DNA of 64,000 nt from Trinickia acidisoli (GTDB lineage: Bacteria; Pseudomonadota; Gammaproteobacteria; Burkholderiales; Burkholderiaceae), in the NCBI RefSeq assembly GCF_017315725.1, contig NZ_JAFLRG010000001.1, forward strand, positions 1,426,001 through 1,490,000. The letters are read 5' to 3'. The notes beneath the pieces were generated by a model that saw only the letters and a list, made by a program, of their open reading frames with translations, had not been told where the DNA came from and made no database searches. Within the stretch, counting starts at the first letter, position 1. Every line of letters starts with the position of its first letter. Made by a program: the position numbers and the translations under genes. This document shows, one piece after another, positions 17,388 to 26,520 of the stretch.

Positions 17388-18176
17388 GTGAGCGATCCTG
17401 TGAACCCCGCCTTCGGCAATTCCGAGCAGTTCTCGCCGTCCGATAAGGTGTCATGTCGTCTTGATGCCGTAATCGACTCAACTCTGTATCCCGGCTCGGG
17501 GGGAATGGCGCTGTGGCGGGCCTCGCAGCTTGCGCGCGGGCGCACACACGTGGTGGAAACGGGGTATCCCGCGCTGTCGGCCGAGTTACCCGGCGGCGGC
17601 TGGCCACTCGGCGCGTTGGTCGATTTGCTCGTCCGGCAGGCGGGGATCGGTGAAATGCGGCTGCTGCAACCCGCGCTCAGTGCGCTGGGCGAGCGACCGG
17701 TCGCGCTGCTGCAGCCGCCGCAGGTGCCCAACGGCTTGGGGCTCGAGTACATCGGGTTGGCGCTCGATCGTCTGCTGCATGTCAAGGCGTCCAAGACGGC
17801 CGATGCCTTGTGGTCCGCCGAGCAAATCCTGCGGGCGGGAAGCTGCGGGGCGCTGATTTTTTGGGCGTCGCATGCGCGGGCGTCGTCGTTGCGGCGTCTA
17901 CATTTGGCGGCGCAGTCCGCCGACACGTTATTCGTGATGGTGCGTCCTCTGGCCGTTGCACAAGATGCGTCGCCGGCGCTACTGCGGCTGGCGCTGCGGC
18001 CGTCGGCCGAAGGGTTGATGGTCGATATCGTGAAGCGACGAGGGCCCCTGTGCGCGGAGCCATTGTCGATTCCCCTTCAACCTACGCCCGTTTTGTGGTC
18101 TCGCCATGCGCGTCTTTCTCGCCGTCCACTTGCCGAAACTGCCGCTCGAAGTCTTTCGGCCGAAGTGGCTGCCTGA
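17388..18176 (+). CDS. imuA: ImuA, RecA/SulA-like mutasome protein
   Basis: First gene of the SOS mutasome operon. The ImuA family is RecA-like and supports ImuB and DnaE2 in translesion synthesis. Visible family features are ARGRTHVVETGYPALSAELPGGGWPLGALVDLL near residue 45 and a degenerate RecA-like core. GTG at 17388 is favoured over nearby TTG 17385 and GTG 17400, but the start is not certain. It overlaps imuB by about 70 bp. Confidence 0.88.
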   Translation: MSDPVNPAFGNSEQFSPSDKVSCRLDAVIDSTLYPGSGGMALWRASQLARGRTHVVETGYPALSAELPGGGWPLGALVDLLVRQAGIGEMRLLQPALSALGERPVALLQPPQVPNGLGLEYIGLALDRLLHVKASKTADALWSAEQILRAGSCGALIFWASHARASSLRRLHLAAQSADTLFVMVRPLAVAQDASPALLRLALRPSAEGLMVDIVKRRGPLCAEPLSIPLQPTPVLWSRHARLSRRPLAETAARSLSAEVAA

Positions 18177-19575
18177 TCCTGCTGCCGGCAGTGTCGCCTT
18201 CGAGAAGGACAAGGTGGTCATCGCCGATGCGGCGGCGCGTGCGGCCGGCATCCGTCTCGGCATGAAGCGCGGCGGCGTGCTCACCTTGTTGGCCGATGCC
18301 GTGATGTACGAGCGCGACGCAGCGCGCGAGGCTGCGGCGCAGCGTGAAGTCGGCGTGTCGCTGATGCGGTTTTCGCCCGACGTGGCGCTCGCCGATGAAG
18401 CGACTGTCCTCGTGGAAATCGGGGCGAGCTTGAGGCTTTTTGGCGGGGTGCGGGCAGTGTGCCGTCAGGCGCGCGCGATTCTCGACACGCTCGGCTTCAC
18501 GGCGCGCATCGGCGTCGCACCGACAGGGCAGGGTGCATGGCTGCTGGCGCGCTACGGCCGCCGGCGCGTGATGCGGCTCGCCTCGCTCGAGCGCGTCTTG
18601 TCGCCGTTACCGATGCTCACCGTGCCGGAGGCGCGGCCGTTCGCCGATTGGCTCGCCGGGCTGGGCTGTGCGACGATCGCCGACGTTCGCCGCTTGCCGC
18701 GCGCAGGGCTGCGGCGCCGCTGCGGCGAGCGCGTGCTCGATTCGCTCGATCGCGCATTCGGCGCGGCGCCCGAACTCTTCGATTGGCTCTCGTTACCCCC
18801 TACGTTTTCCGCGTACCTCGAATTGCCCGATCGCATCGAGCATGCGGATGGCGCATTGCATGCCGCTCATCGGTTGATCGTGCAGTTGTGCGGCTGGCTC
18901 TGTGCCAAGCAGTTGGCGGTGACGGCCGTCACGTTTTCGCTCGAGCACGAGCGGGGCCGGCAAGCGATAGCCCCGACGTCGATCGAGATTGCACTCGGCG
19001 AGCCTACCTGGCAGGAAACGCATCTGCTGCGTTTGCTGAAGGAACGCTTGCATCGCATCGAACTGGCGGCTCCGATGATCGCCTTGCGGCTCGATGCCTC
19101 GAAGGTGGAAGCGGCCGCTGCGCCGACCGAACAGCTTTTTCCGGAGCCTGGCGGGTCGGCGCAAAGTCATGCGCGCTTGCTCGAGTTGCTGGTGGCGCGG
19201 CTCGGCGAAGACAACGTGGTGCGTCCCGCGCCGGTTGCCGATTACCGGCCCGAGGTGGCCAATCGATGGGTCCCGCTTGGCGAGTCTCATCCGAAGAGCC
19301 CGCTGCTCGAAGGGCTGCCGCGGCCGACATGGATGCTCGCCACGCCCGTGCGTTTGCTCACGCGCGCGCATCGGCCGTTTTACGGATCGCCGTTGCGCAT
19401 TGTTTCGCCGGCCGAACGTATCGAGGCCGGGTGGTTCGACGGTGAGTTCGTCACGCGCGATTACTTCGTCGCCGAAGCCGACGACAAAAGTTATTACTGG
19501 ATTTACCGCGAACGCGTGAGCAGCCGCGATGCCGATGAAGGGCCGCGCTGGTTTCTTCACGGCTTATTCGGATGA
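18106..19575 (+). CDS. imuB: ImuB, Y-family polymerase-like protein
   Basis: A 489-aa DinB/UmuC-fold protein. The N-terminus LAVHLPKLPLEVF stands where active Y-family enzymes have an acidic DxD-type metal site, so it is expected to be catalytically dead, as is usual for ImuB. It acts as an adaptor between the sliding clamp, ImuA and DnaE2. Palm-like, helix-hairpin-helix (GLGCATIADVRRLP) and little-finger regions are present in order. Overlaps imuA and is followed six bases later by dnaE2. Confidence 0.93.
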   Translation: MRVFLAVHLPKLPLEVFRPKWLPDPAAGSVAFEKDKVVIADAAARAAGIRLGMKRGGVLTLLADAVMYERDAAREAAAQREVGVSLMRFSPDVALADEATVLVEIGASLRLFGGVRAVCRQARAILDTLGFTARIGVAPTGQGAWLLARYGRRRVMRLASLERVLSPLPMLTVPEARPFADWLAGLGCATIADVRRLPRAGLRRRCGERVLDSLDRAFGAAPELFDWLSLPPTFSAYLELPDRIEHADGALHAAHRLIVQLCGWLCAKQLAVTAVTFSLEHERGRQAIAPTSIEIALGEPTWQETHLLRLLKERLHRIELAAPMIALRLDASKVEAAAAPTEQLFPEPGGSAQSHARLLELLVARLGEDNVVRPAPVADYRPEVANRWVPLGESHPKSPLLEGLPRPTWMLATPVRLLTRAHRPFYGSPLRIVSPAERIEAGWFDGEFVTRDYFVAEADDKSYYWIYRERVSSRDADEGPRWFLHGLFG

Positions 19576-19581
19576 TGAGCG

Positions 19582-22500
19582 ATGAGTTCCGGTTTCAATG
19601 GGCTGCCGGCGTACGCCGAGCTGTTTTGCTTCTCCAACTTCACGTTCCTGCACGGCGCGTCGCACGCGCAGGAACTCGTCGAGCGTGCGGCGCAGCTCGG
19701 CTACGCGGGCATCGCGATGACCGACGAATGCTCGCTCGCGGGCGTCGTGCGCGCGCACGACGCCGCGAAGAAAGTCGGGCTGCCGCTCGTCATCGGTTCG
19801 TATTTTCGCTTGTGCCATGCCGACGGTTCGCCGTCGTTCGGGCTCATCTTGCTCGCGCAAAATCGCGAGGGATACGGCAATCTAGCGGAGCTCATCACAC
19901 TCGCGCGCACGCGCTCGCCGAAGGGCGAGTATCGGTTGACGCCGTACGATCTCTCGCGGCCGGAACCCGAATATGCGTATTTGCGAGGGATGCCCGATTG
20001 CTTGGCAATTCTCGTCCCCGATTTCCCGGCCAAGGAAGAGGCGCTTGCCGCGCAACTCGAATGGCTCGACGAAACTTTTCCCGGCCGCGGCTGGGTGGGG
20101 CTCGTCCTACATCAGCGGGCGATGGACGACATGCATCGCGGCGCGGTTGAATATGTCGCGCGCCGCCAGGGCATACCGGTCGTCGCGCTCGGCCACGTCG
20201 TCATGCACGTGCGCTCGCGCAAGCCGCTGCAAGACACGATGACGGCCATTCGCGTCGGCAAGAGCGTGCACGAATGCGGCTACGAACTCGCGCCGAATGC
20301 CGAGCAGCATTTGCGATCGCGTCTGCGCCTCGTCAATCTTTACTCCGGCGAGGCGTTGCACGAGACGATCAATGTCTTGTCCCGCTGTACGTTCTCGCTC
20401 AGCGAGCTCCGGTACGAATATCCCGACGAGCTCGTACCCGAAGGATTCACGCCAACTGCCTACTTGCGGAAAGAGACTTACGCGGGTGCATTGAAGCGTT
20501 TTCCCGCCGGCATGCCGCACGCGGTGCAGCAGCAGGTGGAGCACGAACTCGCGTTGATTGCCGAGCTGCAGTACGAACCGTATTTCCTGACGGTCTACGA
20601 CATCGTGCGCTATGCACGCAGTCAAAACATCTTGTGCCAGGGGCGCGGATCGGCCGCCAATTCGGCGGTTTGCTATTGCCTCGGTATTACGGAGGTGGAC
20701 CCGGCACGCGGCAATATGCTCTTCGAGCGGTTCATCAGCAAGGAACGGGGGGAGCCGCCCGACATCGACGTCGATTTCGAGCATCAGCGGCGCGAGGAGG
20801 TCATGCAGTACATCTACGGCAAGTACGGCCGTCATCGCGCGGCGATTGCGGCGGCCGTCTCGACCTATCGTCCGCGTGGCGCACTGCGCGAAACGGGCAA
20901 GGCGCTCGGCGTCGATCCGCAGATCGTCGACGCCGTCGCGAAGTCGCATCATTGGTTCGATACGAGCCGCGATTTGCTCGAACGTTTCGAGGAGTCGGGC
21001 CTCGATCCCAACCAGCCGCTGATTCAGGCCTGGGCTCGGTTGGCGGCGCAACTGCTGAATTTTCCGCGTCATCTATCGCAGCATTCGGGCGGCTTCGTCA
21101 TCAGTCGCGGCAAGCTGACGCGGCTCGTGCCGGTGGAGAACGCGGCGATGCCCGATCGTTCCGTCATCCAATGGGACAAAGACGATCTCGAATCATTAGG
21201 ACTCCTGAAGGTTGACGTTCTGGCGCTCGGCATGTTGTCGGCGATACGGCGCGCGCTCGATTTCGTCTCCGAGCGGCGCGGCGAGCGCTTCATCATGCAG
21301 GACGTACCACACGAGGACGCCAAGACGTACGAGATGATTTCGCGTGCCGATACGATCGGCGTCTTCCAGATCGAATCGCGCGCCCAGATGAGCATGCTGC
21401 CGCGTTTGCGGCCGCGCGAGTTTTACGATCTCGTGATCGAAGTGGCGATCGTGCGGCCCGGGCCGATCCAAGGGGGCGCCGTGCATCCTTATCTGCGCCG
21501 ACGCCAGAAGCTCGAGCCCGTCACCTTTCCGAGCAAGGACTTGGAGGTTGCTTTGGGCCGCACGCTCGGTGTGCCGATCTTTCAGGAGCAGGTGATGCAG
21601 GTCGCGATCATTGCGGCCGGCTTCAGCCCGGGCGAAGCCGATCAATTGCGGCGTGCGATGGCGGCATGGAAGCGCAAGGGCAATTTGCAGGGGTATTACG
21701 ATCGCATCGTGAGCGGCATGCTCGAACGTGGGTATGAGCGCAGCTTCGCCGATGCGATCTTCGAGCAAATCAAGGGCTTCGGCGAATATGGCTTTCCCGA
21801 GAGCCATGCCGCGAGCTTCGCGCTGCTCGTCTATACGAGTAGTTGGCTCAAGTGCCATGAACCCGAGGCATTTCTTGCCGCGATGCTGAACAGCCAGCCG
21901 ATGGGGTTTTATTCGTCGTCTCAACTCGTGCAGGATGCGCGCAGGCATGGTGTGAAGGTGTTGCCGGCCGACGTGACCCTCAGCGGATGGGATGCCGCGC
22001 TCGAGCCGATCGAAGGCGCGGTGCGCCCGGCCGTGCGCCTCGGTCTATCGCAGTTGCGCGGCATGAAAGAAGACGCGGCCGAGCGTATCGAAAATGCGCG
22101 AACCGTCAGGGCGTTCGAGAGCGTGCACGATCTCGCGCACCGCGCGCAGCTCAATCGACACGACCTGCACGTGCTGGCCGATGCGAATGCGTTATCGACG
22201 CTCGTCGGCAATCGGCGCGAAGCGCTCTGGCACTCGGCGGCTGCCGTGCCCGAACGGGACATGCTGGCCGCGGCGGCCACCGTGGACGATACGCCCTTGC
22301 TCGGTGCGCCGACGGAAGGACAAAACATCGTGGCCGATTACCGCTCGGCAGGGCTGACGCTGCGACGCCATCCGGTTGCGCTGTTGCGCGCGCGTCTACT
22401 CGAAAAGCGGCTGATGCCGGCATCGACGCTGAGCGGCTATCGCAACGGCCAACCCGCTCGCGGTTGCGGCATCGTGACGGTTCGCCAGCGGCCGGGCACG

Positions 22501-22731
22501 GCCAAAGGCGTGATATTCATGACGCTCGAGGACGAAACGGGCAACGTCAACGTCATCATCTGGCCGAGCCTGCTCGAAAAGCAGCGCAAGGAAGTGCTCG
22601 GCGCCTCGCTGCTCGCCGTGTACGGCGTGTGGCAGTGCCAGGGGGAAGTGCGCCATCTCGTGGCCAAGCGGCTCGTGGATTTATCGCCTCTTCTCGGCGG
22701 CTTGCAATCGGAGAGCAGAAACTTCCACTGA
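19582..22731 (+). CDS. dnaE2: Error-prone DNA polymerase DnaE2
   Basis: A 1049-aa C-family polymerase that performs SOS-induced translesion synthesis with ImuA and ImuB. It has an N-terminal PHP domain (YAELFCFSNFTFLHGASH), the palm with catalytic motif PDIDVDFEH (Asp396 and Asp398), the LSQHSGGFVISRG segment typical of DnaE2, helix-hairpin-helix motifs, and an OB-fold near 950-1020. It is shorter than replicative DnaE (about 1160). Likely co-transcribed from the LexA-boxed promoter before imuA. Confidence 0.97.
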   Translation: MSSGFNGLPAYAELFCFSNFTFLHGASHAQELVERAAQLGYAGIAMTDECSLAGVVRAHDAAKKVGLPLVIGSYFRLCHADGSPSFGLILLAQNREGYGNLAELITLARTRSPKGEYRLTPYDLSRPEPEYAYLRGMPDCLAILVPDFPAKEEALAAQLEWLDETFPGRGWVGLVLHQRAMDDMHRGAVEYVARRQGIPVVALGHVVMHVRSRKPLQDTMTAIRVGKSVHECGYELAPNAEQHLRSRLRLVNLYSGEALHETINVLSRCTFSLSELRYEYPDELVPEGFTPTAYLRKETYAGALKRFPAGMPHAVQQQVEHELALIAELQYEPYFLTVYDIVRYARSQNILCQGRGSAANSAVCYCLGITEVDPARGNMLFERFISKERGEPPDIDVDFEHQRREEVMQYIYGKYGRHRAAIAAAVSTYRPRGALRETGKALGVDPQIVDAVAKSHHWFDTSRDLLERFEESGLDPNQPLIQAWARLAAQLLNFPRHLSQHSGGFVISRGKLTRLVPVENAAMPDRSVIQWDKDDLESLGLLKVDVLALGMLSAIRRALDFVSERRGERFIMQDVPHEDAKTYEMISRADTIGVFQIESRAQMSMLPRLRPREFYDLVIEVAIVRPGPIQGGAVHPYLRRRQKLEPVTFPSKDLEVALGRTLGVPIFQEQVMQVAIIAAGFSPGEADQLRRAMAAWKRKGNLQGYYDRIVSGMLERGYERSFADAIFEQIKGFGEYGFPESHAASFALLVYTSSWLKCHEPEAFLAAMLNSQPMGFYSSSQLVQDARRHGVKVLPADVTLSGWDAALEPIEGAVRPAVRLGLSQLRGMKEDAAERIENARTVRAFESVHDLAHRAQLNRHDLHVLADANALSTLVGNRREALWHSAAAVPERDMLAAAATVDDTPLLGAPTEGQNIVADYRSAGLTLRRHPVALLRARLLEKRLMPASTLSGYRNGQPARGCGIVTVRQRPGTAKGVIFMTLEDETGNVNVIIWPSLLEKQRKEVLGASLLAVYGVWQCQGEVRHLVAKRLVDLSPLLGGLQSESRNFH

Positions 22732-22748
22732 ACGTCGAGCCGCGGGCA

Positions 22749-23672
22749 TCAACGCGCTGGCGCTGGTACCGGCGCCGGCGATGCACCGAGCACTTCGGCA
22801 AGCGCGATGTCGAACGGCGTGCGCCGGCCGATCCCGAGCGCTTCGAGCCGGCCCGAGTCGAGATGGCAGTCGCGCGGGCGCGGCGTAGCTTCAGCGCTCG
22901 CGAACCGAGGAAAAAGACGGGCGTCGACGCTTAGCGCACGTGCGATCCGGGCGGCGATGTCGAACTTCGTCATGGGCTCGTCGCCGGACCAATGCGCGAT
23001 GCCACAGACGGCTTTGCCTTCGGCGTGCTGCTCGAGCATGCGACGGATCACATAGGCGACGTCGGGCGTGTACGTCGGATAGCGCGTCGCCCAGGCATCC
23101 ATGGGGGCCGGGTCGGCGCCTGGTGTTGCCGACGCGATGATCGCCGGCACGAGGCTCGTCACGGCCGATTCCGACCATTCCACGACCGGACCGAACAGCA
23201 GCGGCAACCGCAGCACGCAGCCAAGTTCGGTCGAATCCGCGAGCGCAATCTCTCCTTCGAGCTTGCTGCGTCCGTACGCGTTCAGTGGACCCGGTCGATC
23301 GTCGATGCGATAGGGCGCGGCGCTGCCGTCGAACACGTAGTCGGTCGAGATCGACAGCACCCAAGCGCCGCACTGTCGGGCGGCCGATACGATCGTACGG
23401 ACCGCGTCGACATTCAATGCGCGCGCGGCTGTTGGGTCTCTTTCGCAAACATCGGGGCGCCGCTCCGCCACCATGATGACGATTGCATCGGGCCTATTTC
23501 GGGCGATGAACGATGTGACGGCAGCCGGATCGCGAACGTCGAGCGCGACGGTGCGCCCACCGGCGCGACGATGTGCCGTCGGCACGACGCGCCAGCCGGC
23601 ACATGTTTCGAGTTCATGGACGAGCGCGCGCCCGAGCAGCCCCGACGCCCCGATAACGGCAACGTTGAACAT
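22749..23672 (-). CDS. RmlD-like NAD(P)-dependent sugar-nucleotide reductase
   Basis: A 307-aa short-chain dehydrogenase of the dTDP-4-dehydrorhamnose reductase (RmlD) group. It has Rossmann motif GASGLLG at residues 8-14, STDYVFDG, and the catalytic YGRSK. No other rhamnose genes are adjacent, so a role in dTDP-rhamnose synthesis is doubtful; MAT2B-like stand-alone members look similar. Convergent with dnaE2, 17 bp apart. Confidence 0.82.
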   Translation of the reverse strand: MFNVAVIGASGLLGRALVHELETCAGWRVVPTAHRRAGGRTVALDVRDPAAVTSFIARNRPDAIVIMVAERRPDVCERDPTAARALNVDAVRTIVSAARQCGAWVLSISTDYVFDGSAAPYRIDDRPGPLNAYGRSKLEGEIALADSTELGCVLRLPLLFGPVVEWSESAVTSLVPAIIASATPGADPAPMDAWATRYPTYTPDVAYVIRRMLEQHAEGKAVCGIAHWSGDEPMTKFDIAARIARALSVDARLFPRFASAEATPRPRDCHLDSGRLEALGIGRRTPFDIALAEVLGASPAPVPAPAR

Positions 23673-23688
23673 CGTGATGCGCGGCCGC

Positions 23689-23904
23689 TCAGGCGTCGAC
23701 GATCGTGCGGCTGCCTTTTACGGGATAGCCGGCTTCGACGACGGCAGCGCCGAGTCGATCGGCTTTCTCATGCGATTGCACGCGCACGCATCCCTCGTCG
23801 AGATTGACCTCCACGTGTGCGCTGGCGTCCAGCGCGCGAATCGCCTTCGTCACCGCGCCCACACAGTGTTGACAGCTCATGCCTTCGACCTGGAGTTCGA
23901 TCAT
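23689..23904 (-). CDS. copZ: Copper chaperone with heavy-metal-associated domain (CopZ-like)
   Basis: A 71-aa HMA-domain protein with metal-binding motif GMSCQHC (Cys11 and Cys14) and a ferredoxin-like fold pattern. It carries Cu(I) in the cytosol, normally to a CopA-type ATPase or to CueR. It is transcribed away from cueR across a perfect CueR-type operator. No copper ATPase is next to it, so its partner must be elsewhere. Confidence 0.9.
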   Translation of the reverse strand: MIELQVEGMSCQHCVGAVTKAIRALDASAHVEVNLDEGCVRVQSHEKADRLGAAVVEAGYPVKGSRTIVDA

Positions 23905-23989
23905 TGCAAGGTTTCCTCTTGAACAAGGGGTAGAGAGACGTTCGGCCGTACCAGCAGTTTGGGCCGTCCGCCGCCGATGTATTCACGCT

Positions 23990-24026
23990 AAGCGTATACC
24001 TTCCTGTCGTGGGAAGGTATACGCTT
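23990..24026. promoter_or_regulatory. CueR-type MerR operator
   Basis: AAGCGTATACCTTCC, seven-base centre, GGAAGGTATACGCTT: perfect 15-bp arms. The core ACCTTCC-N7-GGAAGGT is the classic CueR site, which lies within a promoter of stretched spacing. It sits between copZ and cueR and could activate copZ and autoregulate cueR. Confidence 0.88.
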
Positions 24027-24049
24027 TCGGCAGTTGATGGGAGATTGTC

Positions 24050-24481
24050 ATGAATATCGGGGAAGCGGCCCGCGAATCGGGCGTGACGGCCAAAATGATC
24101 CGCTACTACGAGAGCGTCGAGTTGCTCGCGCCCAAGGGGCGCACGGACGCCGGGTACCGCGTTTACGGCGGGCAGGAAGTGCATACCCTGCGATTCATTC
24201 GCCAGGCACGACACCTCGGTTTTTCGATCGACGACATCCGTAAGCTTCTGGCGCTTTGGCAAGATCGCTCTCGCGCAAGCGCGGAAGTGAAGGCGATCGC
24301 ACTCCAGCACGTAGCCGATCTCGAGCGTCGCATCGCCGAACTGTCGGAAATGCGCGACACCCTGACCCATCTGGCCGACCATTGTCACGGCGACGCGCGC
24401 CCCGACTGCCCGATTCTCGAAGGGCTGGCGGCTGCGAACGACGCCGGTGAAGACGCGCAGAGCCATTGCCGACGGGGCTAA
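24050..24481 (+). CDS. cueR: Copper-responsive regulator CueR (MerR family)
   Basis: A 143-aa MerR-type activator: N-terminal winged helix-turn-helix (NIGEAARESGVTAKMIRYYE), a dimerisation helix (about 75-108) and the Cu(I) loop HCHGDARPDCPI with Cys112 and Cys120, the same positions as in E. coli CueR. The two-Cys loop and absence of an early metal Cys argue against ZntR or MerR. Divergent from copZ. Confidence 0.93.
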   Translation: MNIGEAARESGVTAKMIRYYESVELLAPKGRTDAGYRVYGGQEVHTLRFIRQARHLGFSIDDIRKLLALWQDRSRASAEVKAIALQHVADLERRIAELSEMRDTLTHLADHCHGDARPDCPILEGLAAANDAGEDAQSHCRRG

Positions 24482-24604
24482 GCGGGCAGTGACGAGAGTG
24501 CACCATAAGCGTGCATTCATGTCGTAGTCATGACACTCATGCACCATTCCAAAACGGAATGCCCATCATTCGAGCATTTCACTCGCAATTCGGACCAAGG
24601 TCAC

Positions 24605-24623
24605 TATAATCAGGGTTAACCCT
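24605..24623 (+). promoter_or_regulatory. Promoter and start-site palindrome for the DUF3563 gene
   Basis: TATAAT at 24605-24610 is a consensus -10 box, though the -35 region is weak. Immediately after it, the perfect 12-bp palindrome AGGGTTAACCCT (24612-24623) covers the expected transcription start and could be an operator. About 62 bases of leader follow before the ATG, including a GGGA-TCCC micro-stem. Upstream, CATTCC-AAAAC-GGAATG (24545-24561) is another inverted repeat. Confidence 0.6.
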
Positions 24624-24684
24624 TTTACGGGAAATCCCTGAGAAGTGATCCGCCAGGGACGTGCCCCGACCCTTGGAGAACATC

Positions 24685-24831
24685 ATGTTTGCGTACATCC
24701 TCGAAAAGCTGAGCAACTGGTTCGAATCCGCTGAGCGCGACCGCCGCGAAGCGTACCTTGCATCGTCGTCGGATATCGTCGACCTCGAGCGCCGCCTGCG
24801 CTCGCTCGAAGCACACGGCTACTCGGTCTAA
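24685..24831 (+). CDS. DUF3563 small protein
   Basis: A 48-aa protein, MFAYILEKLSNWFESAERD at the start and SLEAHGYSV at the end, typical of the DUF3563 family that is widespread in Burkholderiaceae. TTGGAGA precedes the ATG as ribosome site. It is amphipathic and charged, with no signal peptide and function unknown. It is monocistronic with its own promoter, and an imperfect stem follows at 24904-24931. The elaborate palindromic leader suggests tight regulation. Confidence 0.88.
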   Translation: MFAYILEKLSNWFESAERDRREAYLASSSDIVDLERRLRSLEAHGYSV

Positions 24832-24903
24832 GTTAAGCTGGGCAGCGTCTCGCGGCGCTAGATCGAGCGCCCGCGCGCGTCCGCGCGATGAAGGGCCTGT
24901 CGC

Positions 24904-24934
24904 AAGCCTCGCTTAATTATTGGCGGGGCTTTGT
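24904..24934 (+). terminator. Possible terminator after the DUF3563 gene
   Basis: AAGCCTCGC and GCGGGGCTT can pair with one mismatch around an AT-rich loop, followed by a short TTTG. The weak T-run and mismatch lower confidence. Confidence 0.4.
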
Positions 24935-25067
24935 CATATCTGGCCGCCATCGACGGCGCTGGGCGATAGGGCCAAAGCACCCGCGAACCAAGCGCGCCAT
25001 CTCGACGAATCGGCACGGATGCGACTAGCGCGAATATTCCTACCGCGCTAAGGTACGAGCATTCGCC

Positions 25068-25445
25068 ATGCGCCACCGCGCGCTTTTACGGACGGTTCCC
25101 ATGGGCCTTTCAGCTTCGCTTCGTTTGCGCACAGCCGTATGCGCGGCGGCCTACCTCGTTCTCATCGGCGTGGCGTCGCGAGCAATGGCCGATGGGCAGC
25201 CGCTGGTGCTCGATACGCAGACGGGCATTCACGACGGCCAAAGCGGCTTCGTATTGCAAAATGCCCCGTTATCGCGGGCCGCCATCGTCCCGGCGCAGCA
25301 ATTGCCGACTCCCGATCAGTCGAACGACGCTACGAGCGGCCAGCCTCCCATCATTGTCGCGCCCTACGTCGCGGTGCCCGGCGCCAAGGGGACCGCGCAG
25401 GCTCCCGCGGCCTCATCTAGGATGCCTCCGGCGAATCGGCAGTAG
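25068..25445 (+). CDS. Hypothetical secreted protein
   Basis: A 125-aa protein with a probable signal peptide (basic N-terminus, hydrophobic VCAAAYLVLIGVASRA, possible cleavage after AMA). The mature part is Pro/Ala-rich, with QPLVLDTQTGIHDGQSGFVLQ near its start. I recognise no family. ATG at 25068 is used; ATG at 25101 also leaves a good signal peptide. Codon use matches the genome. It is convergent with rlmJ. Confidence 0.6.
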   Translation: MRHRALLRTVPMGLSASLRLRTAVCAAAYLVLIGVASRAMADGQPLVLDTQTGIHDGQSGFVLQNAPLSRAAIVPAQQLPTPDQSNDATSGQPPIIVAPYVAVPGAKGTAQAPAASSRMPPANRQ

Positions 25446-25499
25446 CGCCTTCACCGTTCCGTTCGATATACGCGTTGCGCGCGTTCGCGCTTACATGCC

Positions 25500-26345
25500 T
25501 TAAGCGATGCGTGACTCCAACGTGAATTGCGCCGTCTCGTCCTGGCCCAGCGCATCTACCAAGTAAGGCAACGCTTCTTTCAATGCCGCGGCGAGCGTGT
25601 AGGGCGGATTCAGGATGAACATTCCGCTGCCGTACAGCCCAAAGCCGTCGGACGGCGGGCGGCAGACGGTCAGCGTCGCATGCAGCCAGTTCGTCTGCTG
25701 TAGCCGTTTCAATTGCTCGGGGAATCGTTGCGATTCGATGCGTGTGACTTGCGGATACCAGATTGCATAAACGCCCGTTGCGAACCGCTTCAGACTTTCT
25801 TCGAGGCAACTGATCGTGCGGGCGTAGTCGTGCTTGTCTTCGAATGAAGGGTCGACCAGCACGAGCGCGCGCCGCGGTGGCGGGGGAAGTAGGGCCTTGA
25901 TGCCTTCGAAGCCGTCTCCCGCGTAGAGCATCGCACGGCGCCCCGCGTCCCGGAAGTTATGGCTCAGTACATCGATTTCCGTGGTGTGCAATTCGAACAA
26001 CCGCATCCGGTCTTGCTGACGCATCAGGCGCCATGCGAGATATGGCGAGCCGGGGTAATAGTGCAACTGCCCATCGGCATTCAATGCGCCGACCTGCTCG
26101 ACGTAATCCGCCAGGGCGCCGGGGAGATCGGTGCGCTGCCAAAGCTTCGCAATACCGGTCTCGAATTCCGCCGTCTTGGTCGCGTAGCCTTCGGCCAGCG
26201 AATAGACGCCCGCGCCGGCGTGTGTGTCGATGTACCAGTAGGCCTTGTCCTTTTGACCAAGGTAGCGCAACAACTGCACGACGACAGCGTGTTTGAGGAC
26301 GTCGGCGTGATTGCCTGCGTGAAAGGCGTGACGGTAGCTGAGCAT
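25500..26345 (-). CDS. rlmJ: RlmJ, 23S rRNA A2030 N6-methyltransferase
   Basis: A 281-aa SAM-dependent enzyme that methylates adenine 2030 of 23S rRNA. Signature N-terminus MLSYRHAFHAGNHADVLKH, SAM region DTHAGAGVY, and C-terminal GSGMFILNPPYTL. Motif IV reads DPSF where E. coli RlmJ has DPPY by recollection; the catalytic Asp is kept. Full length for the family. Confidence 0.93.
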   Translation of the reverse strand: MLSYRHAFHAGNHADVLKHAVVVQLLRYLGQKDKAYWYIDTHAGAGVYSLAEGYATKTAEFETGIAKLWQRTDLPGALADYVEQVGALNADGQLHYYPGSPYLAWRLMRQQDRMRLFELHTTEIDVLSHNFRDAGRRAMLYAGDGFEGIKALLPPPPRRALVLVDPSFEDKHDYARTISCLEESLKRFATGVYAIWYPQVTRIESQRFPEQLKRLQQTNWLHATLTVCRPPSDGFGLYGSGMFILNPPYTLAAALKEALPYLVDALGQDETAQFTLESRIA

Positions 26346-26442
26346 ACGGAGAACGGTTCAAGGCTTCATGGCTGCCGCGCGTTTCGCGAGGTGCTGCAGG
26401 CGCGGCCATGTTTCGGCCACACCGGCCGCGCCGGCTTGCGCT

Positions 26443-26468
26443 CGAACGGGCGAACGGGCGAACGGGCG
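26443..26468. repeat. Short tandem repeat, 8-bp unit
   Basis: Just over three copies of CGAACGGG in the spacer upstream of rlmJ. Slippage could change copy number, but it lies outside any coding region. Confidence 0.7.
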
Positions 26469-26520
26469 CATATTGTACGGCAGTGCGCGAACCATGCCGC
26501 GCGCCGCCGTCATCGCTGTG

